Below are positions 43,413 to 52,368 of a stretch of 64,000 nt of DNA, one piece after another (position 1 is the stretch's first letter; every line of letters starts with the position of its first letter). The DNA comes from Vibrio lentus (GTDB taxonomy: Bacteria; Pseudomonadota; Gammaproteobacteria; Enterobacterales; Vibrionaceae), in NCBI RefSeq assembly GCF_002875945.1, contig NZ_MCZK01000160.1, positions 37,548 through 101,547 on the forward strand. Reading direction: 5' to 3'. A model generated the notes under the pieces. The model was not told where the DNA came from. It ran no database searches and worked only from the letters and a program-made list of their open reading frames with translations. Position numbers and translations under genes: made by a program.

Positions 43413-44633
43413 ATGGCGGCATTTGAATACAAAGCATTGGATGCCAAAGGCAAAAGTAAAAAAGGCTCTATTGAAGCAGATAATGCTCGTCAGGCTCGTC
43501 AAAGAATAAAAGAGCTTGGCTTGATGCCGGTTGAGATGACTGAGGCTAAAGCAAAAACAGCGAAAGGTGCTCAGCCATCGACCAGCTTTAAACGTGGTAT
43601 TAGTACACCTGATTTGGCTTTGATTACGCGTCAGATATCAACGCTAGTCCAATCTGGAATGCCGCTAGAAGAGTGCTTGAAAGCGGTAGCTGAGCAATCT
43701 GAAAAACCACGTATTCGAACCATGTTGTTGGCGGTTCGCTCTAAGGTGACGGAAGGTTATTCGTTAGCGGACAGTCTGTCTGATTTCCCTCATATCTTCG
43801 ATGAGCTGTTTAGAGCCATGGTCGCTGCAGGGGAAAAGTCAGGACACTTAGATGCGGTCCTCGAACGCTTGGCAGATTACGCTGAGAATCGTCAGAAAAT
43901 GCGATCTAAGCTGCTGCAAGCGATGATCTACCCAATCGTGCTGGTGGTGTTTGCAGTGACGATAGTCTCCTTCTTGCTCGCCACTGTAGTGCCTAAGATC
44001 GTTGAGCCGATTATTCAGATGGGCCAAGAACTTCCTCAATCGACACAATTTTTATTAGCATCGAGTGAATTTATTCAGAATTGGGGTATCCAATTACTGT
44101 TGTTGACCCTTGGTGTGATTGTTGTTGTGAAGACCGCGCTGAAAAAGCCGGGCGTTCGTATGAGTTGGGATCGCAAACTATTGAGTATCCCACTTATCGG
44201 CAAGATAGCGAAAGGGATCAATACCTCTCGTTTTGCACGCTCACTTTCTATCTGTACATCGAGTGCGATTCCAATCCTCGAAGGGATGAAGGTCGCGGTT
44301 GATGTTATGTCGAATCATCATGTGAAACAGCAAGTGTTACAGGCTTCAGACAGTGTTAGAGAAGGCGCGAGCTTACGTAAAGCGTTGGATCAAACCAAAC
44401 TTTTTCCACCGATGATGCTGCATATGATCGCCAGTGGTGAGCAGAGTGGTCAGTTGGAACAGATGCTGACAAGAGCGGCAGACAACCAAGACCAAAGCTT
44501 TGAGTCGACGGTTAATATCGCCCTAGGTATCTTTACCCCAGCCCTTATCGCGTTGATGGCAGGCTTAGTGCTGTTTATCGTGATGGCGACGCTGATGCCA
44601 ATGCTTGAAATGAACAATTTAATGAGTGGTTAA
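43413..44633 (+). CDS. epsF: Type II secretion inner-membrane platform protein EpsF/GspF
   Basis: EpsF is the polytopic platform protein that couples EpsE to pseudopilus extension. The 406-aa protein has two similar helical cytoplasmic domains, each with the family ITRQISTLVQSGMPLEECL-like or TSSAIPILEGM-like motif, and three membrane segments (about 170-190, 220-240 and 372-395). The start MAAFEYKALDAKGK is canonical. An 88-bp gap separates it from epsG. Confidence 0.97.
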   Translation: MAAFEYKALDAKGKSKKGSIEADNARQARQRIKELGLMPVEMTEAKAKTAKGAQPSTSFKRGISTPDLALITRQISTLVQSGMPLEECLKAVAEQSEKPRIRTMLLAVRSKVTEGYSLADSLSDFPHIFDELFRAMVAAGEKSGHLDAVLERLADYAENRQKMRSKLLQAMIYPIVLVVFAVTIVSFLLATVVPKIVEPIIQMGQELPQSTQFLLASSEFIQNWGIQLLLLTLGVIVVVKTALKKPGVRMSWDRKLLSIPLIGKIAKGINTSRFARSLSICTSSAIPILEGMKVAVDVMSNHHVKQQVLQASDSVREGASLRKALDQTKLFPPMMLHMIASGEQSGQLEQMLTRAADNQDQSFESTVNIALGIFTPALIALMAGLVLFIVMATLMPMLEMNNLMSG

Positions 44634-44721
44634 CGTACTGCTCATCAGACGTTAGTTTTTGGATTATCGAGAAGAAGGACATCATTTCCCTTAACTCGCT
44701 ATCTGCAATTTGGAGAAAATA

Positions 44722-45165
44722 ATGAAAAATAAAATGAAAAAACAGTCAGGCTTTACCCTACTAGAAGTCATGGTTGTTGTCGTTATCCTTGGTGTTTTAG
44801 CAAGCTTTGTTGTACCTAACCTTTTGGGTAACAAAGAGAAAGCAGATCAACAAAAAGCCATTACAGATATAGTGGCGCTAGAAAACGCGTTAGATATGTA
44901 TAAGTTGGATAACAGCGTTTACCCAACAACGGATCAAGGCCTTGATGGATTGGTAACAAAGCCAAGCAGCCCAGAGCCTCGTAACTACCGTGACGGTGGC
45001 TACATCAAGCGTCTACCAAACGACCCTTGGGGCAATGAGTACCAATACCTAAGCCCTGGTGACAACGGTACGATTGATATCTTCACTCTTGGCGCTGATG
45101 GTCAAGAAGGCGGTGAAGGTATCGCTGCAGATATCGGTAACTGGAACATGCAGGATTTCCAATAA
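44722..45165 (+). CDS. epsG: Major pseudopilin EpsG/GspG
   Basis: EpsG is the major subunit of the T2SS pseudopilus. The 147-aa precursor has a short basic leader cut at G|FTLLEVMVVVVILGVLASFVVP by prepilin peptidase. The family NDPWGNEYQYLSPG and C-terminal calcium-loop segment DIFTLGADGQEGGEG are also present. I chose the ATG at 44722, with TTGGAG seven bases upstream. No prepilin peptidase gene is in this cluster, so processing must rely on one elsewhere. Confidence 0.97.
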   Translation: MKNKMKKQSGFTLLEVMVVVVILGVLASFVVPNLLGNKEKADQQKAITDIVALENALDMYKLDNSVYPTTDQGLDGLVTKPSSPEPRNYRDGGYIKRLPNDPWGNEYQYLSPGDNGTIDIFTLGADGQEGGEGIAADIGNWNMQDFQ

Positions 45166-45243
45166 GCTTCGGCTTATTTTTTGATAAGTTATTGAGCTTG
45201 ATACGTTATTGATGGTAGGACGTAAACAGATGGGGTCTACAAG

Positions 45244-45837
45244 GTGAAAACTAAGCAAATACAGCCAGGTTTCACCTTGATTGAAATTCTCTTGGTGTTG
45301 GTATTACTGTCAGTAACGGCAGTTGCGGTGATCTCGACCATCCCTACCAATAGCAAAGATGTTGCTAAAAAATACGCTCAAAGCTTTTATCAGCGGATTC
45401 AGCTACTCAATGAAGAGGCTATTTTGAGTGGCTTAGATTTTGGTGTTCGTGTTGATGAAAAGAAATCGACCTACGTTTTGATGACATTGAAGTCTGATGG
45501 TTGGCAAGAAACTGAGTTCGAAAAGATCCCCTCTTCAACTGAATTACCAGAAGACCTCGCACTGACGCTGACACTCGGTGGTGGTGCGTGGGAAGACGAC
45601 GATCGCCTTTTTAATCCGGGAAGCTTATTTGATGAAGATATGTTTGCGGATCTTGAAGAGGAAAAGAAGCCAAAGCCACCACAGATCTACATCTTGTCGA
45701 GTGCTGAAACGACACCGTTTACGCTTTCTTTCTACCCGAATACCGGTGATACCGTGCAAGATGGCTGGCGTATTCGAGTGTTAGATAATGGTGTGATTCG
45801 ACTGCTAGAGCCGGGAGAAGAAGATGAAGAGGAATAA
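45244..45837 (+). CDS. epsH: Minor pseudopilin EpsH/GspH
   Basis: The 197-aa precursor has a prepilin leader cut at G|FTLIEILLVLVLLSVTAVAVIS and a beta-rich C-terminal domain. An acidic stretch (EDDDRLFN, DEDMFADLEEEKKPKPP) interrupts the globular part and the protein ends GEEDEEE, both variable in the family. The GTG start at 45244 lacks a strong ribosome binding site; GGGG at 45231-45234 is the nearest purine run. It overlaps epsI by 14 bp. Confidence 0.92.
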   Translation: MKTKQIQPGFTLIEILLVLVLLSVTAVAVISTIPTNSKDVAKKYAQSFYQRIQLLNEEAILSGLDFGVRVDEKKSTYVLMTLKSDGWQETEFEKIPSSTELPEDLALTLTLGGGAWEDDDRLFNPGSLFDEDMFADLEEEKKPKPPQIYILSSAETTPFTLSFYPNTGDTVQDGWRIRVLDNGVIRLLEPGEEDEEE

Positions 45838-46198
45838 ACGTTCTCCTTATCGTTCTCGAGGAATGACTCTGCTTGAAGTATTAGTTGCGCTGGCTATCTT
45901 TGCTACGGCGGCGATCAGTGTGATTCGTGCCGTCACCCAGCACATCAATACACTCAGTTATCTAGAAGAAAAAACCTTCGCTGCGATGGTTGTTGATAAT
46001 CAAATGGCCTTGGTGATGCTGCATCCTGAGAAGCTTAAAAAAGCGCAGGGCACGCAAGAGTTAGCGGGAAGAGAGTGGTTCTGGAAGGTGACTCCCATCG
46101 ATACAAGTGATGATTTGTTAAAGGCATTTGATGTGAGTGCGGCAACCAGCAAGAAAGCGTCTCCAGTCGTTACGGTGCGCAGTTATGTGGTTAATTAA
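45824..46198 (+). CDS. epsI: Minor pseudopilin EpsI/GspI
   Basis: The 124-aa precursor has a basic leader and the prepilin segment G|MTLLEVLVALAIFATAAISVIRAV, with Met in place of Phe after the cleavage site, as is usual for GspI. The LAGREWFWKV segment is typical of the family. EpsI forms the pseudopilus tip with EpsJ and EpsK. Its stop codon lies within the first unit of an 18-bp tandem repeat that marks the start of epsJ. Confidence 0.94.
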   Translation: MKRNKRSPYRSRGMTLLEVLVALAIFATAAISVIRAVTQHINTLSYLEEKTFAAMVVDNQMALVMLHPEKLKKAQGTQELAGREWFWKVTPIDTSDDLLKAFDVSAATSKKASPVVTVRSYVVN

Positions 46199-46256
46199 GA
46201 GAATGTGGTTAACTAAGATCGTGTCGCTAACTAAAAGCATGTCGGCAAATAAGCGT
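46185..46256 (+). repeat. 18-bp tandem repeat carrying alternative epsJ start codons
   Basis: Four units: 46185 ATGTGGTTAATTAAGAGA, 46203 ATGTGGTTAACTAAGATC, 46221 GTGTCGCTAACTAAAAGC and 46239 ATGTCGGCAAATAAGCGT. Each is in frame with epsJ and opens with a start codon; translated they read MWLIKR, MWLTKI, VSLTKS and MSANKR. The first unit also holds the epsI stop codon. Confidence 0.85.
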
Positions 46257-46952
46257 ACGCCGCGTAAACAAGGTCTATCTTCAAAAGGGAGAGGCTTTAC
46301 CTTAATTGAAGTTTTGGTCTCGATTGCGATCTTTGCCACGCTAAGCATGGCCGCTTATCAGGTGGTTAATCAGGTACAGCGAAGCAACGAGCTCTCAATC
46401 GAGCGCAGTGCCCGTTTGAATCAACTGCAACGTAGTTTGGTTATTTTAGATAATGATTTTCGCCAGATGGCGGTGCGAAAATTTCGTACCAATGGTGAAG
46501 AAGCATCATCTAAGCTGATCTTAATGAAAGAGTATTTACTGGATTCCGACAGCGTTGGCATCATGTTTACTCGCCTAGGTTGGCACAACCCACAACAGCA
46601 GTTTCCTCGCGGAGAGGTGACGAAGGTTGGCTACCGCATTAAAGAAGAGACACTTGAGCGTGTATGGTGGCGTTACCCCGATACGCCTGCTGGCCAAGAA
46701 GGTGTGATTACTCCTCTGCTTGATGATGTTGAAAGCTTTGAAATCGAGTTTTATGACGGGAGTCGTTGGGGTAAAGAGTGGCAAACCGATAAGTCCCTGC
46801 CGAAAGCGGTGAGGCTCAAGCTGACACTGAAAGACTATGGTGAGATAGAACGTGTTTATCTCACTCTAGGTGGCACCCTAGATCAGGCCGATGATTCTTC
46901 AAGTAATGACTCTTCAGGCAGTAGTGAGGGGAATAATGACTCATCGAACTAA
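46185..46952 (+). CDS. epsJ: Minor pseudopilin EpsJ/GspJ
   Basis: The precursor has the prepilin segment G|FTLIEVLVSIAIFATLSMAAYQVVNQVQ and the family LGWHNPQQQFPRGEVTKVGYR and WWRYPDTPAGQEG motifs. The start is uncertain. Each of four 18-bp tandem units at 46185, 46203, 46221 and 46239 begins with ATG or GTG in frame, so leaders of 24-42 residues are possible before RGFTLIE. I list the first (255 aa), which gives the same 14-bp overlap with epsI as epsH has with epsI. The Ser/Asn/Asp-rich tail is low-complexity. Confidence 0.9.
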   Translation: MWLIKRMWLTKIVSLTKSMSANKRTPRKQGLSSKGRGFTLIEVLVSIAIFATLSMAAYQVVNQVQRSNELSIERSARLNQLQRSLVILDNDFRQMAVRKFRTNGEEASSKLILMKEYLLDSDSVGIMFTRLGWHNPQQQFPRGEVTKVGYRIKEETLERVWWRYPDTPAGQEGVITPLLDDVESFEIEFYDGSRWGKEWQTDKSLPKAVRLKLTLKDYGEIERVYLTLGGTLDQADDSSSNDSSGSSEGNNDSSN

Positions 46953-47985
46953 CAAGCGTATAGCGACAAGGTCAGCCTTAGGACGCAAACAGAGTGGTGT
47001 CGCGCTGATCATTATTTTGATGCTATTGGCGATCATGGCCACCATTGCTGGCAGCATGTCTGAACGTTTATTTACCCAATTCAAGCGTGTTGGTAATCAA
47101 TTGAATTACCAACAGGCCTACTGGTATAGCATTGGTGTGGAAGCGCTTGTACAAGACGGCATTAGGCAAAGCTACAAAGACAGTGATACCGTGAACCTAA
47201 GCCAACCATGGGCGTTAGAGGAGCAGGTATACCCATTGGATTACGGGCAAGTCTCAGGTCGAATCGTTGACGCTCAGGCGTGTTTTAATCTCAATGCCTT
47301 GGCTGGCGTAACAACGACTTCAAGTAACCAGACACCTTATTTAATCACGGTTTGGCAAACCTTATTGGAAAACCAAGACGTTGAGCCTTATCAGGCTGAG
47401 GTTATCGCAAATTCCAGCTGGGAGTTTGTCGATAGTGATACCCGAACCACTTCTTCGTCCGGCGTAGAAGACAGCACCTATGAAGCGATGAAGCCATCTT
47501 ATCTGGCGGCGAATGGCTTAATGGCGGATGAATCTGAGTTACGAGCGGTTTATCAGGTTACTGGTGAGGTGATGAATAAGATTCGCCCATTTGTTTGTGC
47601 GCTACCCACTGATGATTTCCGATTGAATGTGAATACACTCTCGGAAAAACAAGCGCCTTTATTGGAAGCGATGTTTGCTCCAGGCTTAAGTGAATCGGAT
47701 GCCAAACAGCTGATAGACAAGCGCCCATTCGATGGCTGGGATACGGTCGACGCATTTATGGCTGAACCTGCCATTGTTGGCGTGAGTGCCGAAGTCCGCA
47801 AAAAAGCGAAAGCATATTTAACTGTAGATAGCGCCTATTTTGAGCTAGATGCAGAGGTATTAGTTGAGCAGTCACGTGTACGTATACGGACGCTTTTCTA
47901 TAGTAGTAATCGAGAAACAGTGACGGTAGTACGCCGTCGTTTTGGAGGAATCAGTGAGCGAGTTTCTGACCGTTCGACTGAGTAG
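46936..47985 (+). CDS. epsK: Minor pseudopilin EpsK/GspK
   Basis: EpsK caps the pseudopilus tip. The 349-aa precursor has the GspK-type prepilin segment G|VALIIILMLLAIMATIAGSMSERLF, lacking the usual Glu5, and the family QACFNLNALAG motif near residue 118. SAM-like helical regions follow. I chose the ATG at 46936, with GAGGGG five bases before it, giving a 17-bp overlap with epsJ. It overlaps epsL by 32 bp. Confidence 0.95.
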   Translation: MTHRTNKRIATRSALGRKQSGVALIIILMLLAIMATIAGSMSERLFTQFKRVGNQLNYQQAYWYSIGVEALVQDGIRQSYKDSDTVNLSQPWALEEQVYPLDYGQVSGRIVDAQACFNLNALAGVTTTSSNQTPYLITVWQTLLENQDVEPYQAEVIANSSWEFVDSDTRTTSSSGVEDSTYEAMKPSYLAANGLMADESELRAVYQVTGEVMNKIRPFVCALPTDDFRLNVNTLSEKQAPLLEAMFAPGLSESDAKQLIDKRPFDGWDTVDAFMAEPAIVGVSAEVRKKAKAYLTVDSAYFELDAEVLVEQSRVRIRTLFYSSNRETVTVVRRRFGGISERVSDRSTE

Positions 47986-49183
47986 CGAACCACAAAGCCC
48001 TGTGCCGTGGTTAGTTTGGTCGACAAGCCAACAAGAAGTGATAGCAAGTGGTGAGCTGTCTAGCTGGGAACAGCTTGACGTGCTAACGCCTTACGCTGAA
48101 AAGCGCAGCTGTATCGCTTTATTGCCGGGAAATGAATGCTTAATTAAGCGTGTTGAGATCCCGAAAGGTGCTGCTCGCCAGTTCGACTCTATGTTGCCGT
48201 TTTTGTTAGAAGACGAAGTGGCACAAGATATCGAAGACTTACATCTGACCATTTTAGATAAAGACGCGAGTCACGCTACCGTGTGTGGTGTGGATCGTGA
48301 ATGGCTAAAACAGGCTTTAGAGCAGTTTCGTGAAGCCAATATTGTCTTCCGTAAGATGCTGCCAGATACACTCGCTGTACCTTTTGAAGAACAAGGCATC
48401 AGTGCGTTGCAGATCGACCAGCATTGGCTACTGCGCCAAGGCAACTATCAAGCGGTATCGATCAGCGAAGCATGGTTACCGATGTTCCTGCAAAGTGACT
48501 GGGTTGTCGCTGGTGAGGAAGATCAAGCGACAACAATTTTCAGCTATACCGCAATGCCGAGCGACGACGTTCAGCAGCAAAGTGGTGTGGATTGGCAGGC
48601 TAAGCCTGCGGAATTGGTGATGTCTTTATTGAGTCAGCAAGCGATCATAAGCAGCGTAAATTTACTGACTGGCACCTTTAAAACCAAATCTTCATTCAGT
48701 AAATATTGGCGTGTTTGGCAGAAAGTGGCGATTGCTGCTTGTTTGCTGGTGGCCGTGATTGTGACTCAACAAGTGTTGAAGGTTCAGCAGTATGAAGCGC
48801 AAGCCGAAGCTTACAGAGCTGAGAGTGAGCGTATTTTTAGAGCAGTGCTGCCAGGTAAACAACGAATTCCGACAATAAGCTACCTTAAGCGTCAGATGAA
48901 TGATGAAGCTAAGAAATACGGTGGCTCAGGCGAGGGTGACTCCTTACTCGGTTGGCTAGCATTGTTGCCTGAAACCTTAGGACAAGTGAAGTCGATCGAA
49001 GTTGAAAGTATTCGTTATGATGGTAACCGTTCTGAGGTTCGACTTCAGGCGAAAAGCTCTGACTTCCAACACTTTGAGACCGCAAGGGTGAAACTCGAAG
49101 AGAAGTTTGTCGTTGAGCAAGGGCCATTGAATCGCAATGGTGATGCCGTATTTGGCAGCTTTACTCTTAAACCCCATCAATAA
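47954..49183 (+). CDS. epsL: Type II secretion protein EpsL/GspL
   Basis: EpsL is a bitopic inner-membrane protein that recruits EpsE. The 409-aa protein has an actin-like cytoplasmic part (about 1-240, starting MSEFLTVRLSSEP and containing LPGNECLIKRVEIPKGAARQ), one membrane helix (about 258-276, VAIAACLLVAVIVTQQVL) and a periplasmic ferredoxin-like domain. The GTG at 47954 follows GGAGG and gives the family start; it lies inside the end of epsK. Confidence 0.95.
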   Translation: MSEFLTVRLSSEPQSPVPWLVWSTSQQEVIASGELSSWEQLDVLTPYAEKRSCIALLPGNECLIKRVEIPKGAARQFDSMLPFLLEDEVAQDIEDLHLTILDKDASHATVCGVDREWLKQALEQFREANIVFRKMLPDTLAVPFEEQGISALQIDQHWLLRQGNYQAVSISEAWLPMFLQSDWVVAGEEDQATTIFSYTAMPSDDVQQQSGVDWQAKPAELVMSLLSQQAIISSVNLLTGTFKTKSSFSKYWRVWQKVAIAACLLVAVIVTQQVLKVQQYEAQAEAYRAESERIFRAVLPGKQRIPTISYLKRQMNDEAKKYGGSGEGDSLLGWLALLPETLGQVKSIEVESIRYDGNRSEVRLQAKSSDFQHFETARVKLEEKFVVEQGPLNRNGDAVFGSFTLKPHQ

Positions 49184-49203
49184 CCTGCGTAAGGAGATCA
49201 GTG

Positions 49204-49692
49204 ATGAGAAATATGATTGAACCACTCCAAGCGTGGTGGACTTCTATAAGTCAAAGAGAGCAACGATTAGTTGTTGGGTGCTCAGTTTTATTGGTGTTGG
49301 GTGTCGTTTATTGGGGGTTATTACAGCCACTCAGTCAGCGAGCTGAACTTGCACAAAGCCGTATTCAAAGTGAGAAGCAGCTTCTTGCTTGGGTAACGGA
49401 CAAAGCCAATCAAGTGGTTGAGCTACGAGGCAGTGGTGGCATCAGTGCCAGCCAGCCTTTAAACCAATCTGTGCCTGCTTCTATGCGCCGTTTTAATATC
49501 GAGCTGATACGCGTACAACCACGTGGTGAGATGCTGCAAGTATGGATTAAGCCTGTGCCATTTAATAAGTTCGTTGACTGGCTGACATACCTGAAAGAAA
49601 AGCAGGGTGTTGAGGTTGAGTTTATGGATATTGATCGCTCTGATAGCCCTGGGGTTATTGAGATCAACCGACTACAGTTTAAACGAGGTTAA
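49204..49692 (+). CDS. epsM: Type II secretion protein EpsM/GspM
   Basis: EpsM pairs with EpsL in the platform. The 162-aa protein has a short cytoplasmic segment (PLQAWWTSISQREQRLVVG), one membrane helix (about 20-38) and a periplasmic ferredoxin-like domain with FNIELIRVQPRGEMLQVWI. A GTG at 49201 is an alternative start one codon earlier; AAGGAG at 49189-49194 serves either. epsN starts one base after the stop. Confidence 0.95.
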   Translation: MRNMIEPLQAWWTSISQREQRLVVGCSVLLVLGVVYWGLLQPLSQRAELAQSRIQSEKQLLAWVTDKANQVVELRGSGGISASQPLNQSVPASMRRFNIELIRVQPRGEMLQVWIKPVPFNKFVDWLTYLKEKQGVEVEFMDIDRSDSPGVIEINRLQFKRG

Positions 49693-49693
49693 T

Positions 49694-50473
49694 GTGAAAC
49701 GCGGTCTATCTTTCAAATATGGCCTGTTATTCAGCGTCATTTTTATCGTTTTTTTCTCGGTAAGCTTGTTGCTGCACTTACCTGCTGCTTTTGCTCTCAA
49801 GCATGCGCCCGCTGTGCGTGGTTTAAGCATCGAAGGCGTTGAGGGTACTGTTTGGCAAGGTCGCGCTAACAATATTGCTTGGCAGCGTGTCAATTACGGC
49901 TCTGTGCAGTGGGACTTCCAGTTCTCTAAATTATTCCAAGCTAAAGCTGAGCTCGCGGTTCGCTTTGGTCGTAACAGCGATATGAATTTATCTGGTAAAG
50001 GGCGTGTCGGGTATAGCATGAGCGGTGCTTACGCGGAAAACTTAGTGGCATCCATGCCAGCAAGAAACGTGATGAAATATGCGCCGGCTATCCCAGTCCC
50101 CGTTTCTATTGCAGGACAAGTTGAACTGACGATCAAACACGCAGTTCATGCTCAGCCTTGGTGCCAATCGGGCGAAGGTACGCTTGCTTGGTCTGGTGCC
50201 GCAGTCGACTCGCCAGTGGGTTCGTTAGAGCTAGGCCCTGTGATTGCGGACATTACCTGTGAAGACAACACCATTGCAGCTAAAGGCACCCAAAAGAGCG
50301 AGCAAGTGGACAGTGAGTTCTCAGCGAGTGTAACGCCGAATCAAAGCTACACCTCGGCGGCATGGTTTAAGCCAGGTGCTGAATTCCCGTCAGCGATGCA
50401 GAGCCAGCTTAAGTGGCTGGGCAACCCTGATAGCCAGGGTAAATATCAGTTTACCTACCAAGGTCGTTTTTAA
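49694..50473 (+). CDS. epsN: Type II secretion protein EpsN/GspN
   Basis: The 259-aa protein has an N-terminal membrane helix (about 8-29) and the GspN domain with LPAAFALKHAPAVRGLSIEGVEGTVWQGRA. GspN is an accessory T2SS component, not essential in all systems. I chose the GTG at 49694, with CGAGG five bases before it; the frame stays open upstream to 49607 inside epsM but that part is unconserved. It closes the eps operon, with a terminator at 50525. Confidence 0.93.
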   Translation: MKRGLSFKYGLLFSVIFIVFFSVSLLLHLPAAFALKHAPAVRGLSIEGVEGTVWQGRANNIAWQRVNYGSVQWDFQFSKLFQAKAELAVRFGRNSDMNLSGKGRVGYSMSGAYAENLVASMPARNVMKYAPAIPVPVSIAGQVELTIKHAVHAQPWCQSGEGTLAWSGAAVDSPVGSLELGPVIADITCEDNTIAAKGTQKSEQVDSEFSASVTPNQSYTSAAWFKPGAEFPSAMQSQLKWLGNPDSQGKYQFTYQGRF

Positions 50474-50524
50474 CCCGGATCGACTTCTGATCTAGCATTC
50501 GCTAGTTAACAAATAACGAGATAT

Positions 50525-50558
50525 AAAAAATGGGCACCTCAATGAGGTGCCCATTTTG
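50525..50558. terminator. Bidirectional terminator after epsN
   Basis: AAAATGGGCACCTC and GAGGTGCCCATTTT form a near-perfect hairpin with a 3-nt loop. It ends the eps operon and lies about 65 bp past the convergent cysQ stop. A short 8-bp tandem repeat (CTTAACTA-like, four units) follows at about 50567-50598. Confidence 0.88.
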
Positions 50559-50624
50559 TTTGAATGCTTAACTGCTTAACTACTTAACTACTTAACGGCA
50601 TGACCGCGACCAAAGCCGTCGAGT

Positions 50625-51452
50625 TTAGTCTTTACCTTGTAAGATTTCTGCCCAAGGTAAGTCTGCATCGCCAAGCACAATGAAGTTTGGATTCTCTAGA
50701 GTATCCCTTTCATTGTAAGAGAGCGGCTCTAATTGAGTGCTTAGGATTCGACCTCCGGCTTCTTCAACAATGCATTGGGTTGCCGCTGTATCCCACTCTC
50801 CGGTTGGTCCAATACGTAGATAACAATCCACAGCACCTTCTGCGACTAAACATGCCTTAAGCGCTGCTGAGCCGAGAGGAACTAAGTCGTAGTTCCAAGC
50901 AGAGCTCATGCGGTTAGTGATGCGATTGATGTCTTGGCGACGACTGATCGCCATCGCGATGGATTGGTTTGGCAGTTCATGGCGGTGTGTCTTAATCTTC
51001 ACACTGTCATTAAGGTCTGGGATCTTCCAAGCGCCTTTGCCACTGTAAGCGTAATAGCTCACACCTGAAACGGGCGCGTACACGACGCCCATTACCGGTT
51101 TGTTGTGCTCAATTAAGGCGATAATTGTTGCGAAATCACCACTTCTTGCGATGAACTCCTGTGTTCCATCGAGTGGGTCAACCAACCAGTAGCGATCCCA
51201 TTGAGAGCGTTGCTCTAGGCTGATGTCGGCATCTTCTTCGGATAATACGGGAATATCAGGCGTTAGCTCACTGAGTTTTTTTAATATCAGCTTATGCGCA
51301 GCAAGGTCAGCACTGGTTACCGGAGTGTCATCACTCTTGGTGAACTCTTCGTAATCCTTTTTCTCATAGATCTCTAAGATGAGCTGTCCAGCCGATCGAG
51401 CAATCTCAATGACTGGAGGGAGGAGGTGAGACAAATCTTTTGTTATTGGCAT
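50625..51452 (-). CDS. cysQ: 3'(2'),5'-bisphosphate nucleotidase CysQ
   Basis: CysQ hydrolyses adenosine 3',5'-bisphosphate, a by-product of sulfate assimilation. The 275-aa protein has the Li-sensitive phosphatase motifs: LSEEDADI near 75, the metal site DPLDGTQEF near 99 and the second site GEWDTAATQCIVEEAGG near 215. nudE lies 36 bp upstream in the same direction, and the two are probably co-transcribed. The cysQ-nudE pair next to the eps operon is a Vibrio arrangement. Confidence 0.95.
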   Translation of the reverse strand: MPITKDLSHLLPPVIEIARSAGQLILEIYEKKDYEEFTKSDDTPVTSADLAAHKLILKKLSELTPDIPVLSEEDADISLEQRSQWDRYWLVDPLDGTQEFIARSGDFATIIALIEHNKPVMGVVYAPVSGVSYYAYSGKGAWKIPDLNDSVKIKTHRHELPNQSIAMAISRRQDINRITNRMSSAWNYDLVPLGSAALKACLVAEGAVDCYLRIGPTGEWDTAATQCIVEEAGGRILSTQLEPLSYNERDTLENPNFIVLGDADLPWAEILQGKD

Positions 51453-51488
51453 AAATATTCTCTTACTCTTCGAGTGAGCCTGAATGTT

Positions 51489-52040
51489 CTAATTATTGTT
51501 TAATACACGAAGGGCTAATAGTAGGGCTGTAATACTGCGAGCCTCACAGAAGTCGAGATGCGTTAACAGTTCTTCGGCTTGAGCAAGTGGCCAGCGGACA
51601 ATGTCTAGTGGCTCTGGCTCATCACCTTCTAGCTTCTCTGGATAGAGTTCTTCTGCGATAAACAGCGTCATTTTGCTAGAGAAGTAAGAGGGGGCGAGAA
51701 TCACTTCTTTTAAAGGCGTGAGTTTATTAGCGCCAAAGCCAATCTCTTCTTTTAGTTCACGAACCGCGGCTTGATTTGGCTGTTCACCGGGATCAATCAG
51801 CCCTTTGGGGAAGCCGAGTTCATAGCGTTCAGTACCCGCTGCGTATTCACGCACCAACAGGATATCGCCTTGCTCAGTAATCGGAACCATCATTACTGCG
51901 TTGCGGCCGCTAGGCTTCATGCGTTCGTAGGTACGCTCTACACCGTTGGAAAAGCGTAAATCGAGAGACTCGATAGAGAATAGTTTTGATTGAGCGACAG
52001 TTTGTTGAGCCAAAATTTCTGGCTTGGTCCTTTTTGTCAT
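51489..52040 (-). CDS. nudE: ADP compounds hydrolase NudE
   Basis: NudE is a Nudix hydrolase acting on ADP-ribose, Ap3A and NADH-type compounds. The 183-aa protein carries the full Nudix box GLIDPGEQPNQAAVRELKEE (GX5EX7REUXEEXG) near residue 79 and the family start with SKLFSIESLDLRFSNGVERTYERM. Both it and cysQ remove toxic adenine nucleotides, which may explain the pairing. Confidence 0.93.
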   Translation of the reverse strand: MTKRTKPEILAQQTVAQSKLFSIESLDLRFSNGVERTYERMKPSGRNAVMMVPITEQGDILLVREYAAGTERYELGFPKGLIDPGEQPNQAAVRELKEEIGFGANKLTPLKEVILAPSYFSSKMTLFIAEELYPEKLEGDEPEPLDIVRWPLAQAEELLTHLDFCEARSITALLLALRVLNNN

Positions 52041-52368
52041 TGCGCTCGCTCCTTAGCTCATTGGAATTCTTTCTTATAAAGTCATTCTAATATAGGGGAA
52101 ATAGAGTTGAGTTCCTAGATCCTAGTTTTCATATCCTGAAATTATTGAATCAGGAACCGATTGCGATCACTTGAATACCTTACTCCAAATGGTAACGGCT
52201 CGTTATTATTGGCATTGAATGAGAAATAGACGCTTCGGAAGTACTCTTGTTGTTTTAAACACAAAAAAGGTTGATGCTTGCGCATCAACCTTTTCATTAA
52301 ATCTTTAACTTTCTACTGGCTAAGACTGTATGAGTACTTAGTCGTAGGAGCACTTAGTTGTAAAGTGA
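52041..52368. other. Intergenic region between nudE and nfuA
   Basis: A 328-bp stretch without a supported gene. It holds the nudE-cysQ promoter and, at 52263-52296, the hairpin terminator of nfuA. I see no other clear motif. Confidence 0.6.
52263..52296 (-). terminator. Rho-independent terminator of nfuA
   Basis: AAAAAGGTTGATG and CATCAACCTTTT form a perfect stem with a 6-nt loop. On the minus strand it is followed by a T run of six. Confidence 0.88.

Noticed and set aside
38920..50473. A type IV pilus or mannose-sensitive haemagglutinin cluster.
   Set aside because: The prepilin-like genes occur in the exact GspG-H-I-J-K order with GspC, D, E, F, L, M and N, which defines a T2SS.
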